Source: Rhabdophis nuchalis (taxonomy: Eukaryota > Chordata > Lepidosauria > Squamata > Natricidae). Taken from it: a stretch of DNA of 64,000 nt. Location of the stretch: contig CM077647.1 in the NCBI GenBank assembly GCA_039707465.1, positions 116,500,610-116,564,609 of the forward strand. The letters run 5' to 3'. Under the pieces are notes generated by a model. It did no database searches and was not told the origin of the DNA. It saw only the letters and a list, made by a program, of their open reading frames with translations. The stretch's first letter is position 1. The number at the start of each line of letters is the position of its first letter. Positions 10,435-19,984 of this stretch are shown here, piece after piece. A program made the translations under genes and the position numbers.

Positions 10435-12265
10435 ATCTAACAGGTTTTGAGATTGCTAGTAAAGTGAAATATTTGGGAGTACAAATCACAACTTCAAATA
10501 CAAAGCTTTATAAGAATAATTACGCTCCAATGTGGCAAATGATGCAAAAGGATATGAAAAACTGGGAGAAATTACGGTTATCTCTACTGGGTAGGATATC
10601 GGCGGTTAAAATGAATATATTGCCAAAATTTTTATTTTTGTTCCAAATGTTACCTATTTTAAAAAAAGAGGCAAACTTGAAAGAGTGGCAGAAAGAAATA
10701 AATAGATTTATATGGGCGGGGAAAAAGCCTAGGGTGAAACTGAAGATTATTCAGGACGTACGAGAAAGAGGTGGTTTGAAGATGCCCAATTTGAATATAT
10801 ATTATGAGGCAGTAGTGCTTACTGCACTCAGTGACTGGATTAACATGGTGAAGGAAAGAACTTTGAATATAGAGGGGCATGATTTAATATACGGATGGCA
10901 CGCCTATTTGGTCTATGATAGGAAGGTGGATACGATATTTAAAACTCATATATTAAGAAATGCCTTTATAAGGGTCTGGAAGAAATATCAATATAAATTA
11001 AATCAAAAAATCCCTAGTTGGACAATACCGAGGCATATGATAGGGAATGTAAGCGCGCAAAAGAAACATGATTTAATCACTTATAAGCAACTGATAGATT
11101 GGGATGATAGGGTCTGTAGACTTAAACCTTTAGATGTATTGAAACAAGAGGGAATAGTACGGTCTTGGTTCGAGTATGCACAGTTACAATCTAGGTTAAA
11201 AGAAGATTGTAAAATGGGCATATCAACAATGGACGAAGAATTAATTGAACAAATTAGAGATACGGGGCAGTACCATATAAAACGGTTATATAACTTATTG
11301 ATAGAAATTGATTCTGCCCCGGAGTTAGTCAAAGACTGTATGATAAAGTGGGCACAAAATATTAATCAACCAATAATGCTGGAAACTTGGGAGAAGATCT
11401 GGGTAAGAAATGTAAAATTCACACAAGCGCAAAATTTGAGGGAAAATTTTTATAAAATGTTTTATAGGTGGCATTTGGACCCCAAAAAATTATCAATTAT
11501 GTATCCGAGCCAGAGCCCGAAATGTTGGAGGTGTGATTGTGATGAGGCAACATATTATCATATTTGGTGGACTTGTAAAAAGGTTAAAGCTTTCTGGATT
11601 AAAATTTGGTGGATCATGCAAAAAAAGATTTTTAAAAGGAAAATAGAATTTACCCCGCAATTTTTTTTATTGGGCATAACCACAAATTGTACTGTTGCTG
11701 AAACAAGGTTAATATTGAATTTAATAACTGCTGCAAGATTGCTTGTAGCACAGTATTGGAAAAAGGAGGATCTAGGTACGGTAGAGGAATGGATTTCTAA
11801 GGTTTCAAATCTGGCAGAGATGGCTAAGATCTCTGCGTATTTAAAGGATCAATCACATGACAAATATTTGTTGGAATGGAGGAACTGGATTAGTTTTATA
11901 CAAAACAGATATGGATCAGATAAACTTGTTATAGCTTACTAGGGAAAAGGTTTATTATTAATGTTCATAGATAGAGATTGTTTAAGTACTGTGTTTGTTT
12001 CGGAGGGAAAATATTAATATAGCCATGGTTGTTTTTTCTTTTTTTTTTTTCTCCCTTTCTTTTAGAATGCTTGATTGTAATAGGCAATTTTAAATAAGCA
12101 GATTTGAAAGTCTGATACCCTGTATCCAGCTCTGGGAAGCTCCAGGGAGGGGGGAGGGGGGTGGGATTTGGGGGGGGGGGTAGGGGGTAGGGGCAGGGGG
12201 GGATTTTGTATTGAAAAATTGTATTTGAAAAACTTTTACAATAAAAAAAAAAAAACCAAAAAAAA
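10435..12265 (+). mobile_element. L1 LINE, 5'-truncated, with target duplication and poly(A)
   Basis: A 17-bp duplication (aaaaactaaaaactgtc) flanks it at 10418-10434 and 12266-12282. The body holds the C-terminal half of ORF2, a G-rich 3' UTR (12130-12210) and an A-rich tail from 12241. It is a classic target-primed insertion, truncated in the reverse transcriptase. Confidence 0.9.
10464..11942 (+). CDS. L1 ORF2p C-terminal part (492 codons open, transposon)
   Basis: The frame is open from the insertion edge; the first Met is internal, not a true start. It begins with KYLGVQI, the region after the reverse-transcriptase core, then the L1 thumb and connection (LPKFLFLFQMLPI, FIWAGKKPR, GGLKMPN). 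Near residues 355-375 it has CWRCDCDEATYYHIWWTC, the Cys-rich motif of L1 ORF2p. The endonuclease and catalytic YxDD parts are absent, so it cannot retrotranspose. The intact frame over 1.48 kb points to a young copy. Confidence 0.85.
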   Translation: MKYLGVQITTSNTKLYKNNYAPMWQMMQKDMKNWEKLRLSLLGRISAVKMNILPKFLFLFQMLPILKKEANLKEWQKEINRFIWAGKKPRVKLKIIQDVRERGGLKMPNLNIYYEAVVLTALSDWINMVKERTLNIEGHDLIYGWHAYLVYDRKVDTIFKTHILRNAFIRVWKKYQYKLNQKIPSWTIPRHMIGNVSAQKKHDLITYKQLIDWDDRVCRLKPLDVLKQEGIVRSWFEYAQLQSRLKEDCKMGISTMDEELIEQIRDTGQYHIKRLYNLLIEIDSAPELVKDCMIKWAQNINQPIMLETWEKIWVRNVKFTQAQNLRENFYKMFYRWHLDPKKLSIMYPSQSPKCWRCDCDEATYYHIWWTCKKVKAFWIKIWWIMQKKIFKRKIEFTPQFFLLGITTNCTVAETRLILNLITAARLLVAQYWKKEDLGTVEEWISKVSNLAEMAKISAYLKDQSHDKYLLEWRNWISFIQNRYGSDKLVIAY

Positions 12266-12349
12266 AAAAACTAAAAACTGTCCCTAAAACCCCTTAACAC
12301 TACAATAATTAAAATTACCCTAAAACCCCAGGACAAGGAGGCTATTTAA

Positions 12350-12393
12350 TTATTATTATTATTATTATTATTTAATAATAAATAATAATAAAT
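12350..12393. repeat. (ATT)n / (AAT)n microsatellite
   Basis: ATT units turn into AATAATAAAT units next to the resumed L2 tail. Confidence 0.9.
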
Positions 12394-12521
12394 AATTTTG
12401 TGGGTGTGGCTTGGCAGTCATGTGACAGGGTGGGAGTGGCCACCTTTTAAAATGTGGTGAAACTCATTTAACAACGCTCTTGCTTAGCAACCAAAATTTT
12501 GGACTCAATTGTGATGATAAA

Positions 12522-12522
12522 T

Positions 12523-12574
<52 letters not shown>

Positions 12575-12590
12575 TTCTTCCTTCCTTCCT
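12522..12590. repeat. (TTTC)n microsatellite
   Basis: About 13 TTTC units pass into TTCC units. They directly follow the block gctcttgcttagcaaccaaa, then ttttggactcaa, a module that also precedes pyrimidine runs at 30.36 kb and 61.67 kb. Confidence 0.95.
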
Positions 12591-13017
12591 TTCCTTTCCA
12601 TTGGGTCACTGGCAGCGGTGGGCCAGATTTACTTCCAGGTACGCCGGTGGAACCCCCTCTCACCGGTTCTCTAAATTTCACCAACCGGCTCTCGCGAGTA
12701 GGTGCGAGCCTGCAGAAACCCACCACTGCACTTGTGGCACCCATGCCATAGGTTCGTCATCACGGCCTTAGAGGATGCTGATGAGTGACCATGCATTTTT
12801 ACTTGGAGAGAGACAGATCCACTCAATTGGTTTTCTTAACAATTTAACCTTTTTTCCCTAGAGCAAAATTCTAACATTACCTTATTGCTTGTTTTAGTCC
12901 TCCTCTCTTTTACCAGGTAAAAGGTTACTCTGAAATGTCTTCATTTCTGCCAGAGCTTTGCTTTGAAGAACTTATATATAATTAATGCATGCCTCCTCAC
13001 TTTAATTTTTATTATTA

Positions 13018-13110
13018 TTATTTTTAATTTATCAAATTTATATACCACACCTATCTCCCAATGGGACTCGGGGTGGTGCACAGGAAAGGAATAAAATATA
13101 AAAAGCAATA
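13018..13110 (-). mobile_element. L2 LINE 3'-end fragment
   Basis: It shows ttatcaaatttatataccac, then cccaatgggactcggggtgg and tgcacaggaaa, the reversed L2 tail. It lies next to the old CR1 copy. Confidence 0.7.
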
Positions 13111-13179
13111 AATACAGAATATTAAAAATAAATATGAGTTGTGGGCTGTTTGACTGGTCCATTTTTTTCCTTCTCTGTA

Positions 13180-13836
13180 ATCATTTATGCAAAAAACAAA
13201 AGAGTATCCATATAGACTGCTTGAAACCAGGCTTAATAGCAGTAACTGTGAGAGGGATCTTGGAATCTTAATGGACAGCCAGCTAAATATGAGCCAGCAG
13301 TATGCAGTGGCAACCAAAAAAGCCAATGCAATCCTAAACTGCACTAACAGAGGACTACAATCAAGATCAAGTGAGGCACTAATACTACTCTCTAAAGCCT
13401 TAGTAAGACCACATCTAGAATACTGAATCCAGTTTTGATCACACCATAAAAAAGATGTTAAGACTCTAGAAAGAGCAACCAAGATTATTAGGGGACTGGA
13501 GACTAAAACATATGAAGAATGTTTACAGGAACTGGGCTTGGTAGTCTAGTGAAGGGAAGGATCAGGGGAGACATGATAACAGTGTGCCTATATTGAGGGG
13601 CTGCCACAGAGAGGACGGGACCAAGCTATTTCCCAATGTATCTGAAGGCTAGATAAGGAACAATGGATGGAAACTGACCAAGGAGAGATTCAACCTAGAA
13701 ATAAGGAGAGATTTTCTGACAGAGAGAACAATCAATCAATGGAACAGCTTGCCTTCAGAAGTTGTGGAAGCTTCATCACTGGAGGCTGTCAGGAAGAGAT
13801 TGGACTGTCATTTGTCAGAAATGGTGTAGGGTCTCC
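13180..13836 (+). mobile_element. Old CR1 LINE 3' part, split by the retrovirus (continues 24989-25065)
   Basis: The ORF2 C-terminus is recognisable (LNSSNCERDLGIL, ATKKANAILNCTNRG, SKALVRPHLEY) but carries frameshifts and stops. The sequence breaks at gtctcc before the ERV LTR and resumes after it at gtctcctacttgagcagcag with the CR1 3' tail (gattagatgacctgcaaggt). The insertion is therefore older than the ERV. Confidence 0.9.
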
Positions 13837-14353
13837 TGTGGTGAAATAGCGCCCCCTATTGAGGAAACGCTGTACCACAGAAGGCGGGCTGCTCCGGTGG
13901 GAAAATAAGAACGAAACACATGGGATTTTCCACCAAATGAGCGCGCCCTGACTAGCTCAGTGCGGGTCTTTTTATTAGATACAGAAGTAAAAGATACATT
14001 TCAGTACAGCGTTGATTGGACATTCAGTTACTTGGTAGAATATGCCTAGTTGCTTAGCAGAATATAGTTGCTTGGTAAAACACATATAATAGCCTGGGAA
14101 AATACATTCAGCTATCCAGTGGCCTGGGAAAATACATTCAGCTATCTAGCAAAATACATTTGGTTACATTTTGTGTATTGCTTTGTATCCAAGAATTGGG
14201 TGATGGTACACACTAGTCTTTGTTAGCCTTTGTCAGGCGAGATGACGTGTGCTTCCTAGGTTCAGGATTCATTCAGTGGCCTAACAATGGTTTAAAGCCT
14301 ATACTAATTTAAAACCTACTGAACTGCCAAAACCTGGAATGATAATCGCAACA
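13837..14353 (-). repeat. 3' LTR of the ERV
   Basis: 517 bp, the same length as the 5' LTR and differing at about 6 positions (about 1.2 percent), for example a/g at the gaggaaacg site. AATAAA lies at 13971-13976 (minus strand). The left flank gtctcc is the target duplication. Confidence 0.95.
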
Positions 14354-14375
14354 TCTCCTCTGTTTTTTGTTTTTT
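14354..14375 (-). promoter_or_regulatory. Retroviral polypurine tract
   Basis: Directly before the 3' LTR the minus strand is purine-rich (aaaaaacaaaaaacagagga then ga), as expected for the plus-strand primer of reverse transcription. Confidence 0.75.
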
Positions 14376-14388
14376 AAGGAGGTGCCCT

Positions 14389-14658
14389 CTACCAATCTGG
14401 CTCCTCATCACTACCTATTGCATACGGGCGTTTTAAGTCCTCTGCAATGATATCTTTTTCGTCCTCTGTTGGCAGAAAAGGTTCTTTTTCAGGCGAGTGA
14501 GCAAGGAGCATGGCTTCCATGGTAGACAAACGAGTTTTCAAAAAATTCATTACATGATTAAATACAAAAGGTCCTACAATACATATAAGCAGCAATATAA
14601 TCAAAGGTCCAACAAGGGCACTAACAAGGGTTGTAAGCCATGGAGGAAAATCAAACAT
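14389..14658 (-). pseudogene. env: ERV env transmembrane-subunit C-terminus, gamma-like, 89 codons
   Basis: It begins FPPWLTTLVSALVGPLIILL, a membrane anchor, then FVFNHVMNFLKTRLSTMEAM and an acidic tail. The PW-TTL-GPL anchor followed by N-K-R-S-EAM wording is typical of gammaretroviral-type transmembrane proteins, also carried by type D viruses. It ends 14 bp before the polypurine tract. The ectodomain is not found. Confidence 0.7.
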
Positions 14659-14840
14659 AGGGATGTCAGAGATTTTTGTAGGTGAGAAATAGAGCTCTCC
14701 TTCTGGGTTGGGTCATCCGACTCCACCTCATCCAAGGTTGACACGGAAAGCAGTGGTCTTTACCTTCAAAATCTAATATAAGAAGAGATGTCTTTTCCAT
14801 GATGGTATCTACAGAATACATGACATTTATCTGTTGTTGA

Positions 14841-15401
14841 TTACACCTTAGGAATAAAACCTTTGAACATCATTATTAATGAAAGCAAACATTGAATACA
14901 GTAAAATAGCATAACAAGCATAGCAACAATACCAATTATTGTAATTACAAAGTTCTTTAACCATGTTATATTAGGGAGCCATGTATATAATTGCGTCTTG
15001 TTAAATGCTGAATTTAGTACAGTTCCACAAGCGTCTTTTATCTGCCATGTCTGAAGAAAGGGTTGGTGTGTCCATCTTTGTTCGGGCTGGACCTGGTTAA
15101 GCACCGAACAGCGGTTTCGGGATCGGTGGCTGTTGGGAAAGATGTCCTTTTTTCCCTGTGTCATGTGGCGTGCAAGATGGTCAGGTATTGGTGGACGTGC
15201 AGCCAAGTTTAGCAAAACCACCTCTTTTGCTTTGGTCACAAGGTGTTTTCCATCAAAGCTTTGGCAAGTGTACAGTCCGATGGTGGCTTCAGAAGCTGTA
15301 AATGTCAATGTCATTGTGCAGGGGTGATGTGAGTATATCATGTGATGTGATGTGATGTCCTGTGTGTGGGCTGACATGTTTACCTCTGTGTAGAAAGGCA
15401 A
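14841..15401 (-). pseudogene. ERV env-position frame with one membrane segment, 186 codons
   Basis: The frame lies just after integrase. The N-terminal part has scattered Cys residues. A segment with WLPNITWLKN is followed by a hydrophobic stretch of about 27 residues (FVITIIGIVAMLVMLFYCI onward) and a short tail. This is the layout of the end of a transmembrane envelope subunit, but I find no furin site, fusion peptide or CX6C motif. A large part of env is missing. Confidence 0.5.
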
Positions 15402-15484
15402 AAGGGCAATAAATCTGTTCCGGATCCTTGCGTCGTATGGCAGCTATGGTTCCTTTCTGGAGAAACTGGAACAAGGGTCTGCAT

Positions 15485-15811
15485 TCAAGGAGTTGATGCG
15501 AGGGTTGGAGCAGGAACAGGAGCAGGAACAGCTTGGGATGGTTTCAGGTGACAGGGACGCACGTGACGACCAGGAACCCAGACAGTGGTGTTATCTGCAG
15601 ATATGGCGGCGTAACCACGACCCCAAGTGATGAGATGTGCAGGACCTCTCCAGGTAGGATCAGGCAGCAGCCGGTAGTAGACAAGAGGCCGTTGATGGTC
15701 TGGCAGTGGTGATGCAGAGGTAAAGTGACGGCAAGCAGCAGACGATGGAAGTTTGCCGATAAAAGTGAGAAAGTTTAGTACATACAAACACAAATAAAAA
15801 ATGTGTTGCAA
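15485..15811 (-). pseudogene. pol: ERV integrase C-terminal domain
   Basis: It shows LVYYRLLPDPTWRGPAHLIT, then WGRGYAAI and TVWVPGRHVRPC, the SH3-like DNA-binding domain of beta-like integrases, including the WxGP and WVP signatures. It is separated from its core by the 4.1-kb CR1. It was once continuous with the 19985-20500 piece. Confidence 0.85.
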
Positions 15812-15825
15812 AAATGTGTTGCAAA

Positions 15826-15862
15826 TGTGTTGTATTGTATTGTATTGTATTGTATTGTATTT
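15826..15862. repeat. (ATTGT)n run at the 5' border of the young CR1
   Basis: Pentamer units tgtat/tattg repeat about seven times just before ORF1. The same pentamer type occurs as the CR1 3' tail elsewhere (28447-28520). Confidence 0.9.
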
Positions 15863-15871
15863 TATTTCAAA

Positions 15872-16870
15872 ATGACTGGCTTAGTTCAATGTAATAACTG
15901 TTTTGCACCTGTCTTCCGCAGTACTCTTTTCAAATTTGGATACTGTCCCCCTTGCAGACAAATTAATAGATTACATAGACACATAACATATCTTGAATCT
16001 GTAATTTGTGCTCTCCAGGCAGAAATTAAGTGTCCAATTCGGCCACTCCACCCTGTGGAGATGCCACACTACCAGCCTCCTCTACCGCAAAGATCCCACA
16101 GAAGAAGAGCAGCCTGGACAACTGTGGGATCTGGCAGGGTGAGAGCTGTGACCCACAAACACAAAACTTTTGTGCATAACAGATATAGCGCCCTTGCTGA
16201 TCTTAATGGGGACACTAAAGTGACAGGTCAAGGTAATAATGACGACTCAAATAAGCAGCGGATTGTGGTCCAAAGTGAAGAACCTACTTCAGAAATGCAA
16301 AAGTGTGAACCAGGGATCATGCATCAGTCACACAACAAGAGCAAGGTACCCAAAAAGAGAAGTCACCTCCTGATTGGTGACTCAATCGTAAGAGATGTAA
16401 ACTTAGGTAAGGATATGGAGGTTTTGAAAGATGTCAGATGTTTACCGGGTGCTACAGCCAGCAGAGACAAGAGGCGTATTCTTAAGATAGTCAAGAATGC
16501 AAGTAAGGACTGTAAAGTTGATGCTATTATACATCTTGGCACAAATGATCTGTCCCATAAAGATGTAGCTTCTGTGCAGAATGATTTCCAGAGTTTGGGG
16601 TACGAACTTAGTAGTACAGGTTGTAGGCTTATCCTCTCAGAGGTTATACCAGTATACAAGGAACAAAAAGGAAAGGGCCAGCGCATAGCAGAGTTTAATG
16701 TGTGGCTAAAGGAGTGGTGTAAAAAGGAAGGCTTTGGTCTTATTAGTCATGATGCCTGCAGCTGGTCCAATGATAAACTGTACAAAAGAGATGGTTTGCA
16801 TCCATCCAAGAAAGGGACTGAGTTACTTGGCACTAAATTCACAGATTTCCTGGCTAAACATTTAAACTGA
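15872..16870 (+). CDS. CR1 ORF1 protein: zinc-finger plus SGNH/GDSL-type esterase domain
   Basis: An intact frame of 332 codons. I chose the ATG at 15872 (MTGLVQCNNC) rather than 15803, because the extra codons only translate the ATTGT microsatellite. The N-terminus has a Cys-rich CNNC ... CPPC cluster, then a basic, Pro-rich region (about residues 55-90). From about residue 165 there is an esterase domain: GDSIVRD (nucleophile Ser block), HLGTNDL (Gly and Asn block) and DGLHPS (Asp-His block near the C-terminus). CR1 ORF1 proteins are known to carry such an esterase; its role in retrotransposition is not settled. All catalytic blocks are intact. Confidence 0.88.
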   Translation: MTGLVQCNNCFAPVFRSTLFKFGYCPPCRQINRLHRHITYLESVICALQAEIKCPIRPLHPVEMPHYQPPLPQRSHRRRAAWTTVGSGRVRAVTHKHKTFVHNRYSALADLNGDTKVTGQGNNDDSNKQRIVVQSEEPTSEMQKCEPGIMHQSHNKSKVPKKRSHLLIGDSIVRDVNLGKDMEVLKDVRCLPGATASRDKRRILKIVKNASKDCKVDAIIHLGTNDLSHKDVASVQNDFQSLGYELSSTGCRLILSEVIPVYKEQKGKGQRIAEFNVWLKEWCKKEGFGLISHDACSWSNDKLYKRDGLHPSKKGTELLGTKFTDFLAKHLN

Positions 16871-17028
16871 ATAGTGGGGACAGAGAATCAATAGATAAAG
16901 AATATTTCTGTCCCCAGCAAACTAAAATTCATAGGGTTATCAGTGCGTGTAACATAGATAATTGTGCAGGTAATATTATCAACACTGCTGTCAAGCAAAA
17001 CCAAACAATTAACAGTGGGTGCCATACC

Positions 17029-17448
17029 ATGTACATGAACCATACAAGTGGCAAAGAAATAGGGGCAAAGAGAACCATAGTCAGGCATAACACAGGTTTC
17101 GTAGACAGTAAACACGGGGTCAATCAAAATGGACTCAAATGTCTATACACCAATGCACAGAGTATGAGGAATAAACAGGGTGAATTAGAAATTCAAGTAA
17201 ATGAGGGCAGATACGATATTGTTGCCATTACAGAAACTTGGTGGGATGAAACCCACAAATGGAACATACAGCTAGAAGGATTTAAATTATTTAAAAGAAA
17301 TAGACCAAATAAAAGAGGAGGTGGAGTTGCACTATATATAAGAAATAATTACATCTCTACAGAAATAGAGCACAACAATGATGAGAACTATCTTGAATGT
17401 ATTTGGGTCAATATTAAAGGTTGGGGGGGGGGAATGATATTGTCATAG
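17029..17448 (+). CDS. CR1 ORF2 start: apurinic-type endonuclease, part 1
   Basis: It begins 158 bp after ORF1. The frame shows LYTNAQSMRNK, then DIVAITETWW (catalytic Glu block) and GGGVALYIRN, the N-terminal half of the EEP endonuclease that nicks target DNA. At about 17423-17432 a run of 10 G shifts the frame. The copy at 59.6 kb has 11 G and reads through. The rest is in the frame beginning 17421. Confidence 0.88.
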   Translation: MYMNHTSGKEIGAKRTIVRHNTGFVDSKHGVNQNGLKCLYTNAQSMRNKQGELEIQVNEGRYDIVAITETWWDETHKWNIQLEGFKLFKRNRPNKRGGGVALYIRNNYISTEIEHNNDENYLECIWVNIKGWGGGMILS

Positions 17449-19898
17449 GTCTATACTATAGGCCACCCAACCAAGCAGAGGAAGTGGATGTACTTTTTGC
17501 TAACCAGCTAACTAAGGTATGTAGGAAGCACACTGCAATAGTAATGGGAGATTTTAACTACCCTGACATCAATTGGGAAACAAACTCTGCACCAAGTGGA
17601 AGATCCAACAGGTTCCTAACAAACCTAGCAGACAACTTTGTTTCCCAAAAGGTAGAGAAGGGAACAAGGGGATCAGCAATATTGGACTTAATTCTCACTA
17701 ACAGAGAGGAAATGATAGAAGGTGTAGAAGCTACAGGAACTTTGGGGGCAAGCGATCATGAAATACTGGAATTCAACATTATGCAAACAAAAGTAGTTGA
17801 ACAAAGTCAAACTAGAGTCTTAGACTTCAAGAGAGCTAATTTCAATAAACTCAGAGAGAGCTTGGGAAGGATTCCATGGATGAGAATCCTCAAGGGGAAA
17901 ACAACTCAAGAAGCTTGGGAAATTTTGAAAAATGAGATTATAAAAGCCCAGACCAGCGCAATACCAATGAAGAAGAAAAATAACAGTTCCCAAAAGAAAC
18001 CAGCATGGCTGCATAAAGAACTCTCTGACAAATTGAAAGACAAAAAGGATAAATATAAAAAGTGGAAAAAGGGGGACATAACCAAGGCAAAATATCAGCA
18101 AATAGCCCGAGCCTGTAAAGACGAAGTGAGGAAAGCTAAGGCTCACAATGAAGAAAGGCTTGCCAAAAAAGTAAAAAATAACAAAAAAAGCTTCTTCCAA
18201 CATGTTAAAAATAAGAAAAAAGTTAAGGAAACAATTGGTCCACTGCTGGGAGAAAATGGCAAGAAGATGATAAGCAACAGGGAGAAAGCAGAACTATTTA
18301 ACTCTTTTTTTGCATCTGTCTTTACACAAAGGGATAAAACAGTCCAATCAATCAAAAACAGCACCACAAATATCAGATTAGGAACACAAGTTGAAATAGG
18401 GAAGAAAATGGTAAGTGAGCACCTGTCTGCCCTGGACGAGTTCAAATCACCAGGACCGGATGGATTACACCCCAGGGTTCTGAAGGAACTGGCAGACGAG
18501 ATCTCAGAACCACTGAACTATATCTTTCAGAGATTCTGGAGCACCGGGGAACTGCCAGAAGACTGGAAAAGAGCAGATGTGGTTCCCATCTTCAAAAAAG
18601 GAAAAAAAACAGATCCAGGAAACTATAGACCCATCAGCCTGACCTCAATACCAGGAAAGATTCTGGAAAAGATAATTAAACAACAAATAAGTGAACACCT
18701 AGAAGCAAACAAAGTAATAGCCAAAAGCCAACATGGGTTTGTCAAAAACAGATCATGCCAGACGAATCTAATTGCATTCTTTGACAAAGTAACAAAATCA
18801 GTGGACCAGAGGAATGCTGTTGATATAATTTACTTGGACTTCAGTAAGGCATTTGATAAAGTAGACCATAACCTACTATTAGATAAAGTAGAAAATTGTG
18901 GGTTAGACAGCAGCACCACCAAATGGATTCGCAACTGGCTGACCAACCGCACTCAACGTGTAGTCCTCAATGGAACTGCATCTACATGGAAGGAAGTATG
19001 CAGTGGAGTCCCCCAAGGCTCTGTTTTAGGCCCAGTACTCTTTAACATCTTCATCAACGATTTGGATGAGGGGATAAATGGGGAACTCATCAAATTTGCA
19101 GACGACACCAAGCTGGCAGGAATAGCCAACACTCCAGAAGATAGGCTTAAGATACAGAAGGATCTAGACAAACTTGAACATTGGGCACTGTCTAATAAAA
19201 TGAAATTCAATTGTGAAAAAAGTAAGGTCCTACATATAGGCAAGAAAAACCAAATGCACAAGTACAGTATAGGTGGTACCTTGCTCGATAGTAGCAACTG
19301 TGAGAGGGATCTCGGAATCCTAGTGGACAACCATCTAAATATGAGCCAGCAGTGTGCAGCAGCTGCCAAAAAAGCCAACACAGTTCTAGGCTGCATCAAC
19401 AGAGGGATAGAATCTAGATCGCGTGAAGTGTTAATGCCACTGTATGGTGCCTTGGTAAGGCCACACTTGGAATACTGCATACAGTTTTGGTCGCCACGAT
19501 GTAGAAAAGACGTGGAGACTCTGGAAAGAGTGCAGAGAAGAGCAACCAAGATGATTAGAGGACTGGAGACTAAGACATATGAAGAACGGCTGCAGGAGCT
19601 GGGTATGTCTAGTTTGATGAAGAGAAGGACCAGGGGAGACATGATAGCAGTGTTCCGATATCTCAGAGGGTGCCACAAAGAAGAGGGAGTCAAACTTTTC
19701 TCCAAGGCACCTGGGGGCAGGACAAGGAGCAATGGGTGGAAACTAACCAAGGAGAGAAGCAACTTAGAACTAAGGAGAAATTTCCTAACAGTAAGAACAA
19801 TTAACCTCTGGAACAGCTTGCCTCCAGCAGTTGTGAATGCCCCAACCCTGGAAGTCTTTAAAAAGATGTTGGAGAGCCATTTGTCTGAAATGGTATAA
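17421..19898 (+). CDS. CR1 ORF2 continuation: endonuclease end, reverse transcriptase, C-terminal extension
   Basis: The frame is open for 825 codons. It starts with [19 protein letters not shown] and ASDHEILEF (last endonuclease blocks, with catalytic Asp and His). A Lys-rich linker follows. The reverse transcriptase has [45 protein letters not shown] (first catalytic Asp), [10 protein letters not shown] and [10 protein letters not shown] (the xxDD box, FADD). The C-terminal extension has CERDLGIL and ends SHLSEMV. Only the single G-run shift separates it from a complete ORF2. The 5' edge shown is that of the open frame, not of a true start. Confidence 0.93.
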   Translation: MGGGNDIVIGLYYRPPNQAEEVDVLFANQLTKVCRKHTAIVMGDFNYPDINWETNSAPSGRSNRFLTNLADNFVSQKVEKGTRGSAILDLILTNREEMIEGVEATGTLGASDHEILEFNIMQTKVVEQSQTRVLDFKRANFNKLRESLGRIPWMRILKGKTTQEAWEILKNEIIKAQTSAIPMKKKNNSSQKKPAWLHKELSDKLKDKKDKYKKWKKGDITKAKYQQIARACKDEVRKAKAHNEERLAKKVKNNKKSFFQHVKNKKKVKETIGPLLGENGKKMISNREKAELFNSFFASVFTQRDKTVQSIKNSTTNIRLGTQVEIGKKMVSEHLSALDEFKSPGPDGLHPRVLKELADEISEPLNYIFQRFWSTGELPEDWKRADVVPIFKKGKKTDPGNYRPISLTSIPGKILEKIIKQQISEHLEANKVIAKSQHGFVKNRSCQTNLIAFFDKVTKSVDQRNAVDIIYLDFSKAFDKVDHNLLLDKVENCGLDSSTTKWIRNWLTNRTQRVVLNGTASTWKEVCSGVPQGSVLGPVLFNIFINDLDEGINGELIKFADDTKLAGIANTPEDRLKIQKDLDKLEHWALSNKMKFNCEKSKVLHIGKKNQMHKYSIGGTLLDSSNCERDLGILVDNHLNMSQQCAAAAKKANTVLGCINRGIESRSREVLMPLYGALVRPHLEYCIQFWSPRCRKDVETLERVQRRATKMIRGLETKTYEERLQELGMSSLMKRRTRGDMIAVFRYLRGCHKEEGVKLFSKAPGGRTRSNGWKLTKERSNLELRRNFLTVRTINLWNSLPPAVVNAPTLEVFKKMLESHLSEMV

Positions 19899-19984
19899 GG
19901 TTCCTGCCCATGCAGGGGGTTGGACTAGAAGACCTACAAGGTCCCTTCCAACTCTGCTATTGTATTATTGTATTATTAAGCTGG

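Noticed and set aside
15803..15871. Upstream start for CR1 ORF1
   Set aside because: The extra 23 codons only translate the ATTGT microsatellite and the target-side sequence; the ATG at 15872 leads directly into the zinc-cluster region.
18953..19762. Long open frame (269 codons) on the minus strand
   Set aside because: It is the antisense of CR1 ORF2. The plus strand reads an established reverse transcriptase, and the same antisense frame recurs at each CR1 copy (28927-29550, 60159-60887).
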